A stretch of DNA of 64,000 nucleotides from Methylorubrum sp. B1-46 (GCF_021117295.1 NZ_CP088247.1:4417001-4481000), one strand, 5' to 3'. Shown: positions 7,421 through 19,323, numbered from the stretch's first letter. Made by a program: numbers and translations. Notes: generated by a model not told the origin, from the sequence alone.

Positions 7421-10400
7421 TCACTCGTCGTCGTAGCCGCCGGACGGGGCGCCCGCGAGGCCCTCGACCAGGATCTCGCGCTTGCCGGCGTGGTTGGCCG
7501 GCCCGACGATCCCCTCGATCTCCATCCGCTCCATGATCGAGGCGGCGCGGTTGTAGCCGATCTGGAGACGGCGCTGGATGTAGCTCGTCGAAGCCTTGCG
7601 GTCGCGCAGGACCACGGCGATGGCCTGCTCGTAGAGTTCGCCGCCTTCCGCGCCCGCGGTCGCCGCGAAGGCGCCGATGTCGAAGACCGGGGCGTCGGAC
7701 TCCTCGGCCTCGGCGAAGTCGTCCTTCTCGGCTTTCGCCGCGGCGCGCGCGCCCTTGGCCGGCTTCTCCGGCTGGTCGGAGGAGCCGTCATCGGCGGTGA
7801 CCGCCTCCAGATAGGAGGGCCGCCCCTGAGCCTTGAGGTGGGCAACCACCGTCTCGACTTCCGAATCCGAGCAGAACGGCCCGTGCACGCGCGTCGTGCG
7901 CCCGCCGCCGGCCATGAACAGCATGTCGCCCTGGCCCAGCAGCTGCTCCGCGCCCATCTCGCCCAGGATCGTGCGGCTATCGATCTTGCTCGTCACTTGG
8001 AAGGAGATCCGGGTCGGGAAGTTCGCCTTGATCGTGCCGGTGATGACGTCCACGCTCGGCCGCTGCGTCGCCATGATCAGGTGGATGCCCGCCGCGCGTG
8101 CCATCTGGGCGAGACGCTGGATCGCGCCCTCGATGTCCTTGCCCGCCACCATCATCAGGTCGGCCATCTCGTCGACCACGATCACGATGTAGGGCAGGGC
8201 CGAGAGGTCCATCTCCTGCTCTTCGAACACCGCCTCGCCGGTGGTGCGGTCGAAGCCGGTCTGGACCGTGCGGGTGATGACCTCGCCCCGCTCGCGCGCC
8301 TCCTTCATCCGGGCATTGTACCCGTCGATGTTGCGCACGCTGATCTTGGACATCTTCTTGTAGCGCTCCTCCATCTCGCGCACCGCCCATTTGAGGGCGA
8401 TGACCGCCTTCTTCGGATCGATGACGACGGGGGAGAGCAGGTGCGGGATGCCGTCATAGACCGACAGTTCCAGCATCTTGGGATCGACCATGATCAGGCG
8501 GCACTCTTCCGGCTTCAGGCGGTAGAGCAGCGAAAGGATCATGGTGTTGATGGCCACCGACTTGCCCGAGCCGGTGGTGCCGGCGACCAAGAGGTGAGGC
8601 ATGCGGGCCAGATCCGCGATGATCGGCTCGCCGCCGATGTTCTTGCCGAGGCACAGCGCCAGCTTGTGCTTGGTCTCGACGAAATCGACCGAGGCCAGCA
8701 GCTCGCGCAGGTACACGGTCTCGCGCACCGGGTTCGGCAGCTCGATGCCGATCACGTTGCGGCCGGGGACGACGGCGACGCGGGCGGAGACGGCGGACAT
8801 CGAGCGGGCGATGTCGTCCGACAGGCCGATGACGCGGCTCGACTTGGTGCCGGGCGCCGGCTCCAGTTCGTAGAGGGTGACGACCGGGCCGGGGCGGACC
8901 GCCAGGATGTCGCCGCGCACGCCAAAGTCCTGCACGGTCTGCTGGAGGTTGAGAGCGTTCTGCTCCAGCTCGTCCGCATCGACCTCCTCGCCGTCGGGCA
9001 GCGGCGGTTCGGCGAGCAGTTCGAGGGAGGGCAGCTCGTAATCGGCATTGCCGACGAACGACGCTTCGAGATGGCGGCCGGCGGGGATCAGCGTCGGACG
9101 CTCGGGCAGGAACGCCCGCGGACGGTTCTCGGGCTCGGCGGCGGCCACGGGTGGGGCGGCTTCCTCCTCGAACGCGTCGGCGGTCTCCGAGACGGCCTCT
9201 TCGAGGATCTCCAGAGCCTCCTCCTGCACGGTCTCGATGACCGGCTCCTCGGACGGTTCGGTTTCGGCGCCGGGCTTGGTGCGGAGCAGGACCGGACGGG
9301 CCGGGATCGTCAGCGGTGCCACCGCCTGCGAGGCAGGGGAGGGGGCCTGCGGTGCCGCCTGCATCGGCGCCGGCGCCAGAAACGGCGTCGGAACCTGCAT
9401 CGATGCCGGCTGTGCCGCGAAAGGCTGTGCGGTGAAGGGCGCAGGCGCTGCGACGGCGGCGGGAGCGGGCGCCACGGCTTGCGGCGGGGCATCGGGGGCA
9501 GCCTGCGGCACGGCCCCGGCAGCCGGACGGACCGGGCGGATCGCGGCGCGGGCGGCCATGGCGTTCGGGACCGGACGCGGGACGGCAGGCGCGACCGACT
9601 CGGCGACCTCGACCATCGTCTCGGCCGGGCCGAACCAGCCGTGCAGGGCCGACCAATCTGGCACGTCCGACCAGTCGGACGGCTCGGCCGGAACCGGCGG
9701 GATGAAGGGCGCGTAGAGCGAAGCGAACGAGGCGACCGCCTCCACCGCTTCCGCCGCGACGGGGGCGGCAACCGGCAGGCTCTCCGGCACGGCGGCTTCA
9801 AGGCACGGCGCCTCGGCCGGGGCCGGCACGGCCTGCGGTGCGGCGGCCGCGTGTCCGGCCCCTTGCATCTGGACGACGGGCTTCGGCCGGCGGTCGGGGG
9901 TGCGGAAGAAGCTCACGCCCGGCGGGGGCACGAACGGACGGCGCCAGCTCGGCACCTCCGAGACGGCCTGCTCCGCGCGCAGACGGGCCGCTTCGGCCTC
10001 CTCGGCGGCGAACTGCGCCGCGCGCTCGGCCGCCTCGCGCTCCGCCGCTTCGCGGGCGCGCTGCGCCTCCAAGGCCGCGGCCTCGGCGGCGGCCTGGGCG
10101 TCGAGCAGGGCCTGGGCGCGGGCCTGCGCCTCGCGCTCGGCCTCCAGCGCCTGGCGACGGCGCTCCATCAGTACGGTGTCGGGGGTGCGGGTGAAGCGCA
10201 CCGCCTCGGGCAAAGGCGCCTGCGGCACGCCGTAGGACCCGCCCGGAGAAGCGGGGAGGGCGGCGGCGAGGGGGGGCGGCACCGGGACGATGCCGGCCTC
10301 CGGGGCGATCGCCGCCGGGCGGCGCGGCGTGCGCACCAGGACGCCGGGACCGGAGGCGCGGGGATCGATGCGGCTCTCGAACGGCATCTCCGAGCCGCCG

Positions 10401-10771
10401 TCGTAGGAGAGGGCCTGGCCCGGGTGAACCGGGGCGGGCATCTCGAACAGCCCCTCCTCCGCCGCGGCAGCCCAAGGCTCCTGCCCGGCCGGCGTACGGC
10501 CGAGCATCGTTCCCGGCGGCACCAGCCAGCTCGGCACGCTGCCCGCGTCGAACCCGTCGGTGCCGGGCTGCGGCAGGGCCGGATGCGGCAGCGCCTGCGG
10601 GAGCGCCCGCGGCGGGGCCGGGGGCGCGCCGGCGATGCGCCGGGCGAGGTTGGAGCGCAGGCTCATCAGCCGATGGGCGATGCCGCCGATCGACCGGTCC
10701 AGGCGGTCGCCGCCGCGGCTCGGCCGCGACGGATCACGATGGGAATGGGGAGGCCGTCCCGATGCGCGCAT
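7421..10771 (-). CDS. ftsK: FtsK/SpoIIIE-type DNA translocase without membrane domain
   Basis: An ATP-driven DNA pump of about 1116 aa for chromosome segregation at division. The motor is complete: Walker [36 protein letters not shown], Walker [28 protein letters not shown], and [18 protein letters not shown]. The C-terminal gamma winged helix ([21 protein letters not shown]) that reads KOPS-like sites is present. The first 500 residues are Ala/Pro-rich with a Glu/Ala-rich coiled coil ([17 protein letters not shown]) and contain no transmembrane helices, unlike classical FtsK. The start is uncertain: no strong ribosome site precedes this ATG, and an ATG 35 codons further in is possible. Confidence 0.9.
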   Translation of the reverse strand: MRASGRPPHSHRDPSRPSRGGDRLDRSIGGIAHRLMSLRSNLARRIAGAPPAPPRALPQALPHPALPQPGTDGFDAGSVPSWLVPPGTMLGRTPAGQEPWAAAAEEGLFEMPAPVHPGQALSYDGGSEMPFESRIDPRASGPGVLVRTPRRPAAIAPEAGIVPVPPPLAAALPASPGGSYGVPQAPLPEAVRFTRTPDTVLMERRRQALEAEREAQARAQALLDAQAAAEAAALEAQRAREAAEREAAERAAQFAAEEAEAARLRAEQAVSEVPSWRRPFVPPPGVSFFRTPDRRPKPVVQMQGAGHAAAAPQAVPAPAEAPCLEAAVPESLPVAAPVAAEAVEAVASFASLYAPFIPPVPAEPSDWSDVPDWSALHGWFGPAETMVEVAESVAPAVPRPVPNAMAARAAIRPVRPAAGAVPQAAPDAPPQAVAPAPAAVAAPAPFTAQPFAAQPASMQVPTPFLAPAPMQAAPQAPSPASQAVAPLTIPARPVLLRTKPGAETEPSEEPVIETVQEEALEILEEAVSETADAFEEEAAPPVAAAEPENRPRAFLPERPTLIPAGRHLEASFVGNADYELPSLELLAEPPLPDGEEVDADELEQNALNLQQTVQDFGVRGDILAVRPGPVVTLYELEPAPGTKSSRVIGLSDDIARSMSAVSARVAVVPGRNVIGIELPNPVRETVYLRELLASVDFVETKHKLALCLGKNIGGEPIIADLARMPHLLVAGTTGSGKSVAINTMILSLLYRLKPEECRLIMVDPKMLELSVYDGIPHLLSPVVIDPKKAVIALKWAVREMEERYKKMSKISVRNIDGYNARMKEARERGEVITRTVQTGFDRTTGEAVFEEQEMDLSALPYIVIVVDEMADLMMVAGKDIEGAIQRLAQMARAAGIHLIMATQRPSVDVITGTIKANFPTRISFQVTSKIDSRTILGEMGAEQLLGQGDMLFMAGGGRTTRVHGPFCSDSEVETVVAHLKAQGRPSYLEAVTADDGSSDQPEKPAKGARAAAKAEKDDFAEAEESDAPVFDIGAFAATAGAEGGELYEQAIAVVLRDRKASTSYIQRRLQIGYNRAASIMERMEIEGIVGPANHAGKREILVEGLAGAPSGGYDDE

Positions 10772-11071
10772 GATCTGTGAGATGACTCGAAACAAGGTCC
10801 GGCTCCTGCGGAGCGGTTCGAGCCCCAAGCTAGGCGGATCGTCGTTAACGAACGCTTGCCCTCCCCTTCGCCGCATCGTCCCAGGCCGCCGGTGCAAGCG
10901 GAACGCGAACCGACTATCATCGAGCGCGGTTGGCGCTTTGCGGCGATGTTTCGAGATCCGGTGCGAGAGCAGGCCTGAGGCGTGGCCTTGCCGTACGTTG
11001 GGCTTGAGAAACGACGACCCGCGAGACACTTGGCAGGGGATCCTGCCATATCAGGTGAGCTTCGAGACCCG
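10772..11071. other. Divergent control region between ftsK and nadE
   Basis: No convincing gene is seen. The stretch should hold the promoters of both genes. The only clear structure is a perfect inverted repeat just before nadE, listed separately. Confidence 0.5.
11031..11048. promoter_or_regulatory. Perfect inverted repeat upstream of nadE
   Basis: Arms TGGCAGG and CCTGCCA flank the four bases GGAT, 23 bp before the GTG start of NAD synthetase. It may be a repressor operator (an NrtR/NadQ-type control site is conceivable) or a leader hairpin. Only the palindrome itself is observed. Confidence 0.45.
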
Positions 11072-13142
<2,071 letters not shown>

Positions 13143-13144
<2 letters not shown>

Positions 13145-13163
13145 CGGCGGCCGAGCCGCCGTC
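13143..13163. terminator. Hairpin between convergent nadE and response-regulator genes
   Basis: Perfect 9-bp arms GACGGCGGC/GCCGCCGTC around CGA start at the nadE stop codon. There is no U-run, but the location suggests a bidirectional transcript end. Confidence 0.55.
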
Positions 13164-13172
13164 AAGGGCGGT

Positions 13173-13619
13173 TCAAGGGGCTCCGCCCGCGTCCGGGGCG
13201 GGATGGAAGCCGTCGAGCGTCGCGACCGCGGGCGTCTGTCCAGCCCGGCGCTGGGCGACGTAGTCGAGGACGCCCACCACGGCGCGCTCGGAATAGGGCT
13301 TGGCGATGACGCCGAGCGCACCGGCGAAGTCCGGCGGGATGCGCTTGGCGTTGGCGGTCATGAACACCACCGTGATCCGCGGGTCGCCCGCCAAGGCGCG
13401 GGCCACCTCCACGCCGGTCGGGCCGTCGACGAGGTGGATGTCCACGAGTGCCACGTCCGGTCGGGCGCTGCGGCCGAGCGCGATGGCATCCGCCGAGCAG
13501 CCCGCCACGCCGACGCTGACATGGCCGAGATCTTCCAGAAGACATTCCAGTTCGAGGGCGATCAACACCTCGTCCTCGACGACGAGGATGCGCAGGGGCG
13601 CCTCCCTCACCTCGGCCAT
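13173..13619 (-). CDS. Single-domain response regulator (LovR-like)
   Basis: A 148-aa receiver with no output domain. The acidic pocket (VVEDE, residues 14-17), phospho-acceptor Asp60 in VALVDIHL, Thr88 in VFMTAN and Lys107 in IAKPYS are all present, so it should accept phosphate. It lies 142 bp downstream of the LOV histidine kinase on the same strand. Caulobacter LovK/LovR is the established precedent for a LOV kinase paired with a stand-alone receiver, where they tune the general stress response. The C-terminal tail of about 25 residues is variable. The start is set by MAEVREAPLRILVVEDE, the first Met close to the receiver. Confidence 0.85.
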   Translation of the reverse strand: MAEVREAPLRILVVEDEVLIALELECLLEDLGHVSVGVAGCSADAIALGRSARPDVALVDIHLVDGPTGVEVARALAGDPRITVVFMTANAKRIPPDFAGALGVIAKPYSERAVVGVLDYVAQRRAGQTPAVATLDGFHPAPDAGGAP

Positions 13620-13761
13620 CGCGGCTCTCCCGAACTCGCTCGTCTCCCCGATCCGACGGTCTCCGCCGGATCGGTCAAGATCGCGTTCGCCGGAGGCGGA
13701 ACCGGCCGATCGGGGTGCCGATGGCGGTGGAACCGGCCCGGCCGACGGGCTGACGAAGCCT

Positions 13762-14862
13762 TCACAGCGCGTCGGCCCCGGTGAGCGGGATCGTGATCGC
13801 GATCCGGGTGCCGGGCCGGGCATCCGACCATTCGAGGGTTCCGCGCAACTGGCGCACCACCATCTCGACGAGGGTGCGGCCGAAGCCGGCGGGGTTGGGA
13901 GAGGCCGTGCCCATGCCGATGCCATCGTCCTCGATGACGAGGCGCATCCCCGCCTCGCAGCGGCGCGCCTCGATGGCGACCCGGCCGCGGCGCTCCTCCG
14001 GGAAGGCGTGGTGCAGGGCGTTCGTCGTCAATTCGTGGATCAGCAGCGCCAGCGGCGCGGCCATGGCGGCGGAGAGCGCCAGGGCCTCGATCTTCGTCTC
14101 GATCCGGGTGCGATCCTCGTCGAGGCCGGCGGCGAGGTCGGCAATCAGGTCGGCGGTGAAGTCCTTGAAATCGAAGCGGGAGACGTCGCCCTCGGAGTAG
14201 AGCATCCGGTGGGCGGTGGAGAGGGCGCTGATCCGGTCGGCCATGGCCTGGAGCGCGTCGCGGGCCTCGCCCTCGGGCGTGCGCCGCGCCTTCAGCAGCA
14301 TCAGCGAGGAGATGACCTGAAGGTTGTTCTTGACCCGGTGGTCGACCTCGTGGAGCAGCGCCGTCTTCTGTTCGAGCGCCGAGCGCAGGTCGGCGGTGCG
14401 CTCGTTCACCTCGCGCTCCAGCGCGTCGTTGGCGTCGCGCATGGCCAGTTCCAGGCGGTGCTTGTCGGTCATGTCGGCCTGGGCCGAGAAGAAGAACACC
14501 ACCTTGCCCGCCGCGTTGCGGACCGGGTTGATCGTCATGCCGTTCCAGAACGGGGTTCCGTCCTTGCGGTAGTTGAGCAATTCGCCCTCGAACGGCCGGC
14601 CGGCGGAGAGCGCTCTGCGCATCCTTTCGAGCACGCCCGCGTCGGTGAGGGGGCCCTGCAGCAGGCGGCAATTGTGGCCGTAGATCTCCTCGCGGTCGTA
14701 GCCGGTGAGCGCCAGGAAGGCGGCATTGGCCCACACGACGGGATTGTCGCCCTGCCCCGGATCGGTGACGACCATGGGTGTCGGGCTCGCCTCGAAGGCC
14801 GCCGCGAACACGTCCACCGTGACGCCCGCGGGCAAGCTCGCTCCTTTGGGAAAACCCGTCAT
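13762..14862 (-). CDS. LOV-domain blue-light sensor histidine kinase
   Basis: A soluble 366-aa photosensory kinase. The LOV domain (about 17-135) carries the flavin-adduct motif YGHNCRLLQG with Cys65, plus NYRKDGTPFWN and the following INPV strand, as in LovK and phototropin LOV domains. A Jalpha/coiled-coil segment leads to a HisKA_2/HWE-type dimerisation domain with phospho-His175 in LLHEVDHRVKNNLQ, then a HATPase with LIHELTTNALHHAF and EDDGIGM. FMN binding and blue-light control of autophosphorylation follow from the family. The open frame extends 57 codons upstream without family similarity. The response regulator gene follows directly. Confidence 0.92.
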   Translation of the reverse strand: MTGFPKGASLPAGVTVDVFAAAFEASPTPMVVTDPGQGDNPVVWANAAFLALTGYDREEIYGHNCRLLQGPLTDAGVLERMRRALSAGRPFEGELLNYRKDGTPFWNGMTINPVRNAAGKVVFFFSAQADMTDKHRLELAMRDANDALEREVNERTADLRSALEQKTALLHEVDHRVKNNLQVISSLMLLKARRTPEGEARDALQAMADRISALSTAHRMLYSEGDVSRFDFKDFTADLIADLAAGLDEDRTRIETKIEALALSAAMAAPLALLIHELTTNALHHAFPEERRGRVAIEARRCEAGMRLVIEDDGIGMGTASPNPAGFGRTLVEMVVRQLRGTLEWSDARPGTRIAITIPLTGADAL

Positions 14863-15330
14863 CTCGAACGCCAACAGAGGCACGCCGCGATGGAGTGCGG
14901 CACATGAACCGGAGTCTCCAGGCGCATTCCGCAGCGTCCGGCCCCGCGACTCAAACGAGCCCGGCCCGTCCCCGTTCCGTGCGGCCAAGCACGCAGACCA
15001 AGCACGCAGGCCGAGCCGTCGAGCCCGCGGCACCCCGGCCGCGCGTCGGCGCTGGGGTTACACTTGCGTCAACCATGTTCGTCCATAAGGGGCCCGGGAT
15101 TCCGAAGCCGCGCTTGTCCTGCAAGGGAGGCACACGGGGAGCTGGCGGGCGCAAGGCCGCCATGTTTTCCGCGGAGTCGTATCGCAGATGCGCGAGCGAA
15201 CGACGCGCCTGCGTCCGGGCGACCGGCCGCTCGCCGCGTCCCGGCTCCGCGAAATCTCGGATCCACGAAGTCTCGGATCCACGAAACCCCGCACCCGCCT
15301 CCGGGTGAAGGCTCCAGGGAGTTCCACGCG
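14863..15330. other. Divergent intergenic region with a short tandem repeat
   Basis: It separates the LOV kinase from the AmpG-like permease. I see no supported coding frame. A two-unit 16-bp tandem repeat near 15.25 kb is the only distinct feature. Confidence 0.4.
15249..15280. repeat. 16-bp tandem repeat, two units
   Basis: Two units, AAATCTCGGATCCACG and AAGTCTCGGATCCACG, differ at one base and lie about 50 bp upstream of the AmpG-like start. The core TCTYGGATC resembles the 14-bp tandem array at 4.4 kb. Confidence 0.7.
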
Positions 15331-16806
15331 ATGGCGGCGCAAGCAGCGGCCCAGACGGCGCAACCCCGCAAGTTTCGCCTGCGGGACATCACCGAGGATC
15401 GCCGCGTCGCCCTGATGCTGGCCCTCGGCTTCGCCTGCGGCCTTCCGATCCTGCTCGTGTTCTCCACGCTCTCGGCCTGGCTCGCCACCGCCGGCATCCA
15501 GCGCACCAGCATCGGCCTGCTCTCCTACGTCTCCTTCGCCTACTCGCTGAAGTTCCTGTGGGCGCCGGTGATCGACCGCTTCGACCTGCCGGTCCTGGCG
15601 CGCTGGCTCGGCCGCCGCCGCGCCTGGATGGTGGCGGCGCAGATCGCGGTCGCTCTCGGCCTCATCGGCATGAGCCAGGGCGATCCGGCGGCCTCCTTGA
15701 GCTTCATGGTGATCTGCGCGCTGCTGACCGCCTTCGCCTCGGCGACGCAGGACATCGTGGTCGATTCCTGGCGCATCGACGCGGCCCCGACGGAGCGGCA
15801 GGGCGTGATGCTCGCCGCCTACCAGCTCGGCTACGCCATCGCCCGCGCCTTCGCCGGGGCCGGCGCGCTCTACATCGCGCAAGGCGCCGGCTGGAGCCTC
15901 GCCTACGGGGCGATGGCGGCGCTGATGCTGGTTGGGCTCGTCGCCGCCCTGCTCGCCCCGCGCCAGGACCCGGTGACGGTGCCGGGCGAGCGGCGCTCGC
16001 TCGCCACGACCCTGCGCGTGGCCGTGGTCGATCCGTTCTCCGACCTCGTGCGCCGCAAGGGGGCCCGGCTGATCCTGATCCTGGCCCTGATCATGTTCTA
16101 CCGCCTGCCCGACATCATCTCGGGCGTGATGGCCCAGCCCTTCTACATCGAGAAGGCGTTCACGCTGACCGAGATCGCCAACGTCACCAAGGTCTACGGC
16201 GTCATCGTCGGCATCCTGGGCGCCTTCGTCGGCGGGCTCTCCGTCATCCGCCTCGGCATGAACTGGACGCTGCTCATCGGCGGCATCATCGGTGCCGCCT
16301 CGAACCTGATGTTCACTTGGCTCGCGCTGAGCGGGCCGGAGCGGGCGGCGATGCCCTTTTTCTGGGTCGCCAACGGCGGCGTCGACACGGGAGACCTGAT
16401 GCTGCTGCTCCAGGCCAATAGCGGGGCGGGGGGCACGCTCATCCCCTGGATCCCCGAGCGGGCGCCGCTGTCGCTGTTCGTGCTCAGCATCTCGATCGAC
16501 AACTTCGCCGGCAACTTCGCGGGCACCGCGCTCATCGCCTACATGTCGAGCCTGACCTCGCCCGCCTTCGTGGCGACGCAATACGCCCTGCTCTCCTCGC
16601 TCTATGCCCTGCCCGGCAAGTTCGTCGGGGGCTTTTCCGGATTCATGGTCGACGCGATGGGCTATCCGGCCTTCTTCGCGGCGTCCGCCGCGATCGGCAT
16701 TCCCGTGGCGCTGCTCTGCATCGTCCTGATGATCCTGCGCGAGGGGCGGGAGGAGCCCGTGCCCGAACCCGCTCCCGAAGCGGAGGCGGTCGCGATGAAG
16801 GTGTGA
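15331..16806 (+). CDS. AmpG-like major facilitator permease
   Basis: A 491-aa polytopic membrane protein of the AmpG/PAT branch of the major facilitator superfamily. AmpG imports anhydro-muropeptides for cell-wall recycling and controls beta-lactamase induction. Family traits are the early segment LGFACGLPILLVFSTLSAW, GLLSYVSFAYSLKFLWAPVID, RRRAWM between helices and SATQDIVVDSWRID. About 12-14 hydrophobic helices follow, with a Glu/Pro-rich tail. The ATG follows AGGGAG. Upstream frame extension is non-homologous. No ampC or ampR is nearby, so the substrate is inferred only from the family. Confidence 0.85.
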   Translation: MAAQAAAQTAQPRKFRLRDITEDRRVALMLALGFACGLPILLVFSTLSAWLATAGIQRTSIGLLSYVSFAYSLKFLWAPVIDRFDLPVLARWLGRRRAWMVAAQIAVALGLIGMSQGDPAASLSFMVICALLTAFASATQDIVVDSWRIDAAPTERQGVMLAAYQLGYAIARAFAGAGALYIAQGAGWSLAYGAMAALMLVGLVAALLAPRQDPVTVPGERRSLATTLRVAVVDPFSDLVRRKGARLILILALIMFYRLPDIISGVMAQPFYIEKAFTLTEIANVTKVYGVIVGILGAFVGGLSVIRLGMNWTLLIGGIIGAASNLMFTWLALSGPERAAMPFFWVANGGVDTGDLMLLLQANSGAGGTLIPWIPERAPLSLFVLSISIDNFAGNFAGTALIAYMSSLTSPAFVATQYALLSSLYALPGKFVGGFSGFMVDAMGYPAFFAASAAIGIPVALLCIVLMILREGREEPVPEPAPEAEAVAMKV

Positions 16807-16898
16807 CCCCGGCCCGGTCTTCCGAAAACGGAACCAAGCGCGCGGCCCCGCGCTTGCTGTGTCCGACGCCACTGAGGTGCGATGCTGGGATACGAACC

Positions 16899-17825
16899 GT
16901 GAGCGACTTGACCCTCGTCGGCGAGACCCTGCCGGTTCCGGTGGAGGCGCCCCCCTCGCCCCCGCTGTCGGAGGCCGACCGTCTGGCCCTGCGCCGGGCC
17001 GTGGCGGTGCTGGAGAAGCCGGGCCTTGCCGCCCGGCTCTCGGCGGCGGCGGGCGCGCCCCTCGACATGATCGGCCGCGCCTTGCCGGCGCCCATCACCG
17101 AAACGGTGGCCAGCGCCACGGAAGGCGCGATGCGAACGGCCCTGCGGGTGGCGCTCGCGACCCTGCCGGACAAGGACGTGAAGCCCGCCGGCACCGCGCT
17201 GGAACGCGTCGAGACGGAAGCCGGCGGGCGCCTGAGCCGCCTGCTCGGATCGAGCGATACCCGCCATAAGGCGCTCGCCGCGGTGACCGGCGCCGTCGGC
17301 GGCGTGCTCGGCCTCGCGACGCTGGCGGTGGAACTGCCGGTCTCCACGACGATCATGCTGCGCTCGATCGCCGAGATCGCGCGGCAGGAGGGCGAGGATC
17401 TGAGCGATCCCGAGACCGCGCTCGCCTGCGTTCAGGTCTTCGCGCTGGGCGGTCGTGCCGGCGCCGAGGCCTCGGTCGCCGACAGTGGCTATTTCGCGGT
17501 GCGTGCGGCGCTGGCCAAGACCATGTCGGAAGCCGCCCGCTACGCCGCCCACCGCTCGCTGCTCGATGCCGGCGCGCCGCCGCTGGTGCGGCTCACCGCG
17601 CAGATCGCCGCGCGCTTCGGTCTCGTCGTCTCGCAGAAGGTCGCGGCGCAGGCCGTACCGGTGATCGGGGCGCTCGGGGGCGCCGCCGTCAACGCCGCCT
17701 TCATGGACCACTTCCAGTCCATGGGCCGCGCCCACTTCACCGTGCGCCGGCTCGAGCGCGCCTACGGCAAGGAGGCGGTGCACGCGGCCTATCTCGAGGA
17801 GAAGGCGGCGCTCGGGCTCGGGTGA
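16899..17825 (+). CDS. EcsC-family protein
   Basis: A 308-aa protein resembling the EcsC family, named after a Bacillus gene in an ABC-transporter operon; the biochemical role is unknown. Typical segments are AVTGAVGGVLGLATLAVELPVSTTIMLRSIAEIARQEGEDLSDPE, covering residues about 125-170, and the later VPVIGALGGAAVNAAFMDHFQ. Several Ala/Gly-rich amphipathic helices suggest membrane association rather than true spanning. The start is a GTG preceded by GGGA. It is about 90 bp downstream of the AmpG-like gene and may be co-transcribed with it. Confidence 0.72.
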   Translation: MSDLTLVGETLPVPVEAPPSPPLSEADRLALRRAVAVLEKPGLAARLSAAAGAPLDMIGRALPAPITETVASATEGAMRTALRVALATLPDKDVKPAGTALERVETEAGGRLSRLLGSSDTRHKALAAVTGAVGGVLGLATLAVELPVSTTIMLRSIAEIARQEGEDLSDPETALACVQVFALGGRAGAEASVADSGYFAVRAALAKTMSEAARYAAHRSLLDAGAPPLVRLTAQIAARFGLVVSQKVAAQAVPVIGALGGAAVNAAFMDHFQSMGRAHFTVRRLERAYGKEAVHAAYLEEKAALGLG

Positions 17826-17895
17826 GCGCCGCACGCGCGAACCCACGGGTCGGTCCCCGTCCCGATCACGGAAGGGCCGATCCCATCCACCGCCG

Positions 17896-17999
17896 CATCC
17901 TGAGGTGCCGACGCGACGCGTCGGCCTCAAAGGGTCGTCCAGAAGGCGCGCGGAAACGGAGGATCCTTCGAGGCCCGCCGACGCGGGCACCTCAGGATG
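17896..17999. repeat. Long palindromic repeat, family B, copy 1
   Basis: A 104-bp element with perfect 13-bp terminal arms (CATCCTGAGGTGC and its complement) and a partly decayed inner inverted repeat that includes GGATCCTTCGAGGCC. It sits between convergent genes. A second copy lies between flbD and fliN. Confidence 0.8.
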
Positions 18000-18035
18000 A
18001 GGTCGTGGGCGGGATGCCTGTGATCGATATGCGCC

Positions 18036-19244
18036 TCACGGCCACACCTTGATCGCCACCGGCCGCCGCACGAGGTCGCGGTCGGAGGTGATGGTGCAGC
18101 CCTCAAGGCGCAGGGTCGCGAAGGTGAGAAGCGCGCCCTCGCCGACATCGTCGAAATTGCGGCCCTGCGCCCCCGGATCGAGCAGGGACGGGTAGGCGAT
18201 CAGCCGTCCCTTCGCTTGGCAGGGATCGTCGTAGAGCGTGGCGCCGGCCAGCAGCAGCCGCGGCCCGTCCCAGCTCAGCAGGTCGCGCGAGGTGCTCCAG
18301 TAGAAGCCCGATTCCGGAAAGACGCCGCCCTTGGCCGCCATGAACACGGCGATCCAGGCTCCCGAGCCGCGGTGCCGCACCACCGCACCGACAGGGGCGG
18401 GAAACGGCGCGACCGGCTTGCAGGTGTCGGCGAGCTTCACCGGCTTGCGGTAGGGGTCGGGGAAGGCGGCGGTGAAGCCGGTGCCGGTCCAGGCGCGCCA
18501 GCTCGCCGGGTCCTCCGGCCGCTCGGTGCGAAACAGGCAGACGCCCGCCTCCTGATCGCTGCCTGGGCGGTCCCAACCCGTGGTCGAGGCGAAGAAGTAG
18601 CGGAAGCGCCCCTCACTGACGATGTTGGAGGGGTTGAAGAAGCCCCGGTGCCGGCCCTGGCCCTCCTCCTGCCGGAAGGGTGCGCCCGCCACCACCGCGG
18701 GCGGTGTCATTCGGGTGAAGCTCATGCCCCCGTCGCGGGAGAAGGCCGCCGTGACCGTGTTGTACCAACACTCCATATAGACCTTCGAGCGGCAGCGGTC
18801 CTCGTGCTCGTTGGCCTGATACTCGTGGTGGAGGAGGGCGGCGACGCTCGTGCCGTCCTCGGTCCAAGTGGCGGTGATCCACGAGCGGTCGTCGTAGAGC
18901 GCCGGATCGGGCTTCTCCCCGGAATCGAGCACCACGCGGCAATCGATCTTGAGGTGGTCGAGATCGGGGCCGCGCAGGGCCCGGTTGCGGTAGTGCAGGC
19001 CGTAGAGCGCGATTCCGCCCGAAGCGTCGCGGAAGGCGCGGGCAGGGGCGTCGGGCACGTCGGCGCCATCGCAGGCGTCGCGGGTGGCGGAAAAGATCGT
19101 CCGCTCCGGCCCCGTCAGGGTGAGCGCCGAGAGCGGCGGCTCCGGAGCGGCACGGACCGGCGGCACGCCGCCGCAGGCGAGCGCGAGCGTCACGGCGAGG
19201 GGGCGGCCAAGGAAACGGCCGAGCAGACGGGACGATCTGGACAT
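18036..19244 (-). CDS. Secreted protein of unknown function with propeller-like motifs
   Basis: A 402-aa exported protein: the signal peptide RFLGRPLAVTLALACGG ends near PVRAAPEPP. I do not recognise a named family. The body has traits of sialidase or GH43-like beta-propellers: an Asp-box-like SRDGGMSF, repeated aromatic/Asp segments such as ALYDDRSWITATWTEDGTS, FNPSNIVSEGRFRYFF and GFYWSTSRDLLSWDGPRLLL, and conserved cysteines (DACDGA, DRCRSKVYMECWY) that could form disulfides. A role in binding or trimming an extracellular sugar polymer is possible but unproven. It is convergent with the EcsC-like gene across a palindromic repeat. Confidence 0.6.
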   Translation of the reverse strand: MSRSSRLLGRFLGRPLAVTLALACGGVPPVRAAPEPPLSALTLTGPERTIFSATRDACDGADVPDAPARAFRDASGGIALYGLHYRNRALRGPDLDHLKIDCRVVLDSGEKPDPALYDDRSWITATWTEDGTSVAALLHHEYQANEHEDRCRSKVYMECWYNTVTAAFSRDGGMSFTRMTPPAVVAGAPFRQEEGQGRHRGFFNPSNIVSEGRFRYFFASTTGWDRPGSDQEAGVCLFRTERPEDPASWRAWTGTGFTAAFPDPYRKPVKLADTCKPVAPFPAPVGAVVRHRGSGAWIAVFMAAKGGVFPESGFYWSTSRDLLSWDGPRLLLAGATLYDDPCQAKGRLIAYPSLLDPGAQGRNFDDVGEGALLTFATLRLEGCTITSDRDLVRRPVAIKVWP

Positions 19245-19323
19245 CCCGCAAGGATTGCGTTTTGAACCGTTACAGGGAGCTTGTCCGCATCCGCCGGAGC
19301 GAGCGCCGTCCACAGGCTGCCCC

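Noticed and set aside
7490..10780. A 1096-codon open frame on the plus strand opposite ftsK
   Set aside because: High GC content leaves long open antisense frames. Its translation is Arg/Gly/His-rich without domains, while the minus strand encodes a complete FtsK motor.
10800..10830. A tRNA T-arm-like GGTTCGAGCCCC sequence
   Set aside because: The flanks do not pair to form T, anticodon or acceptor stems.
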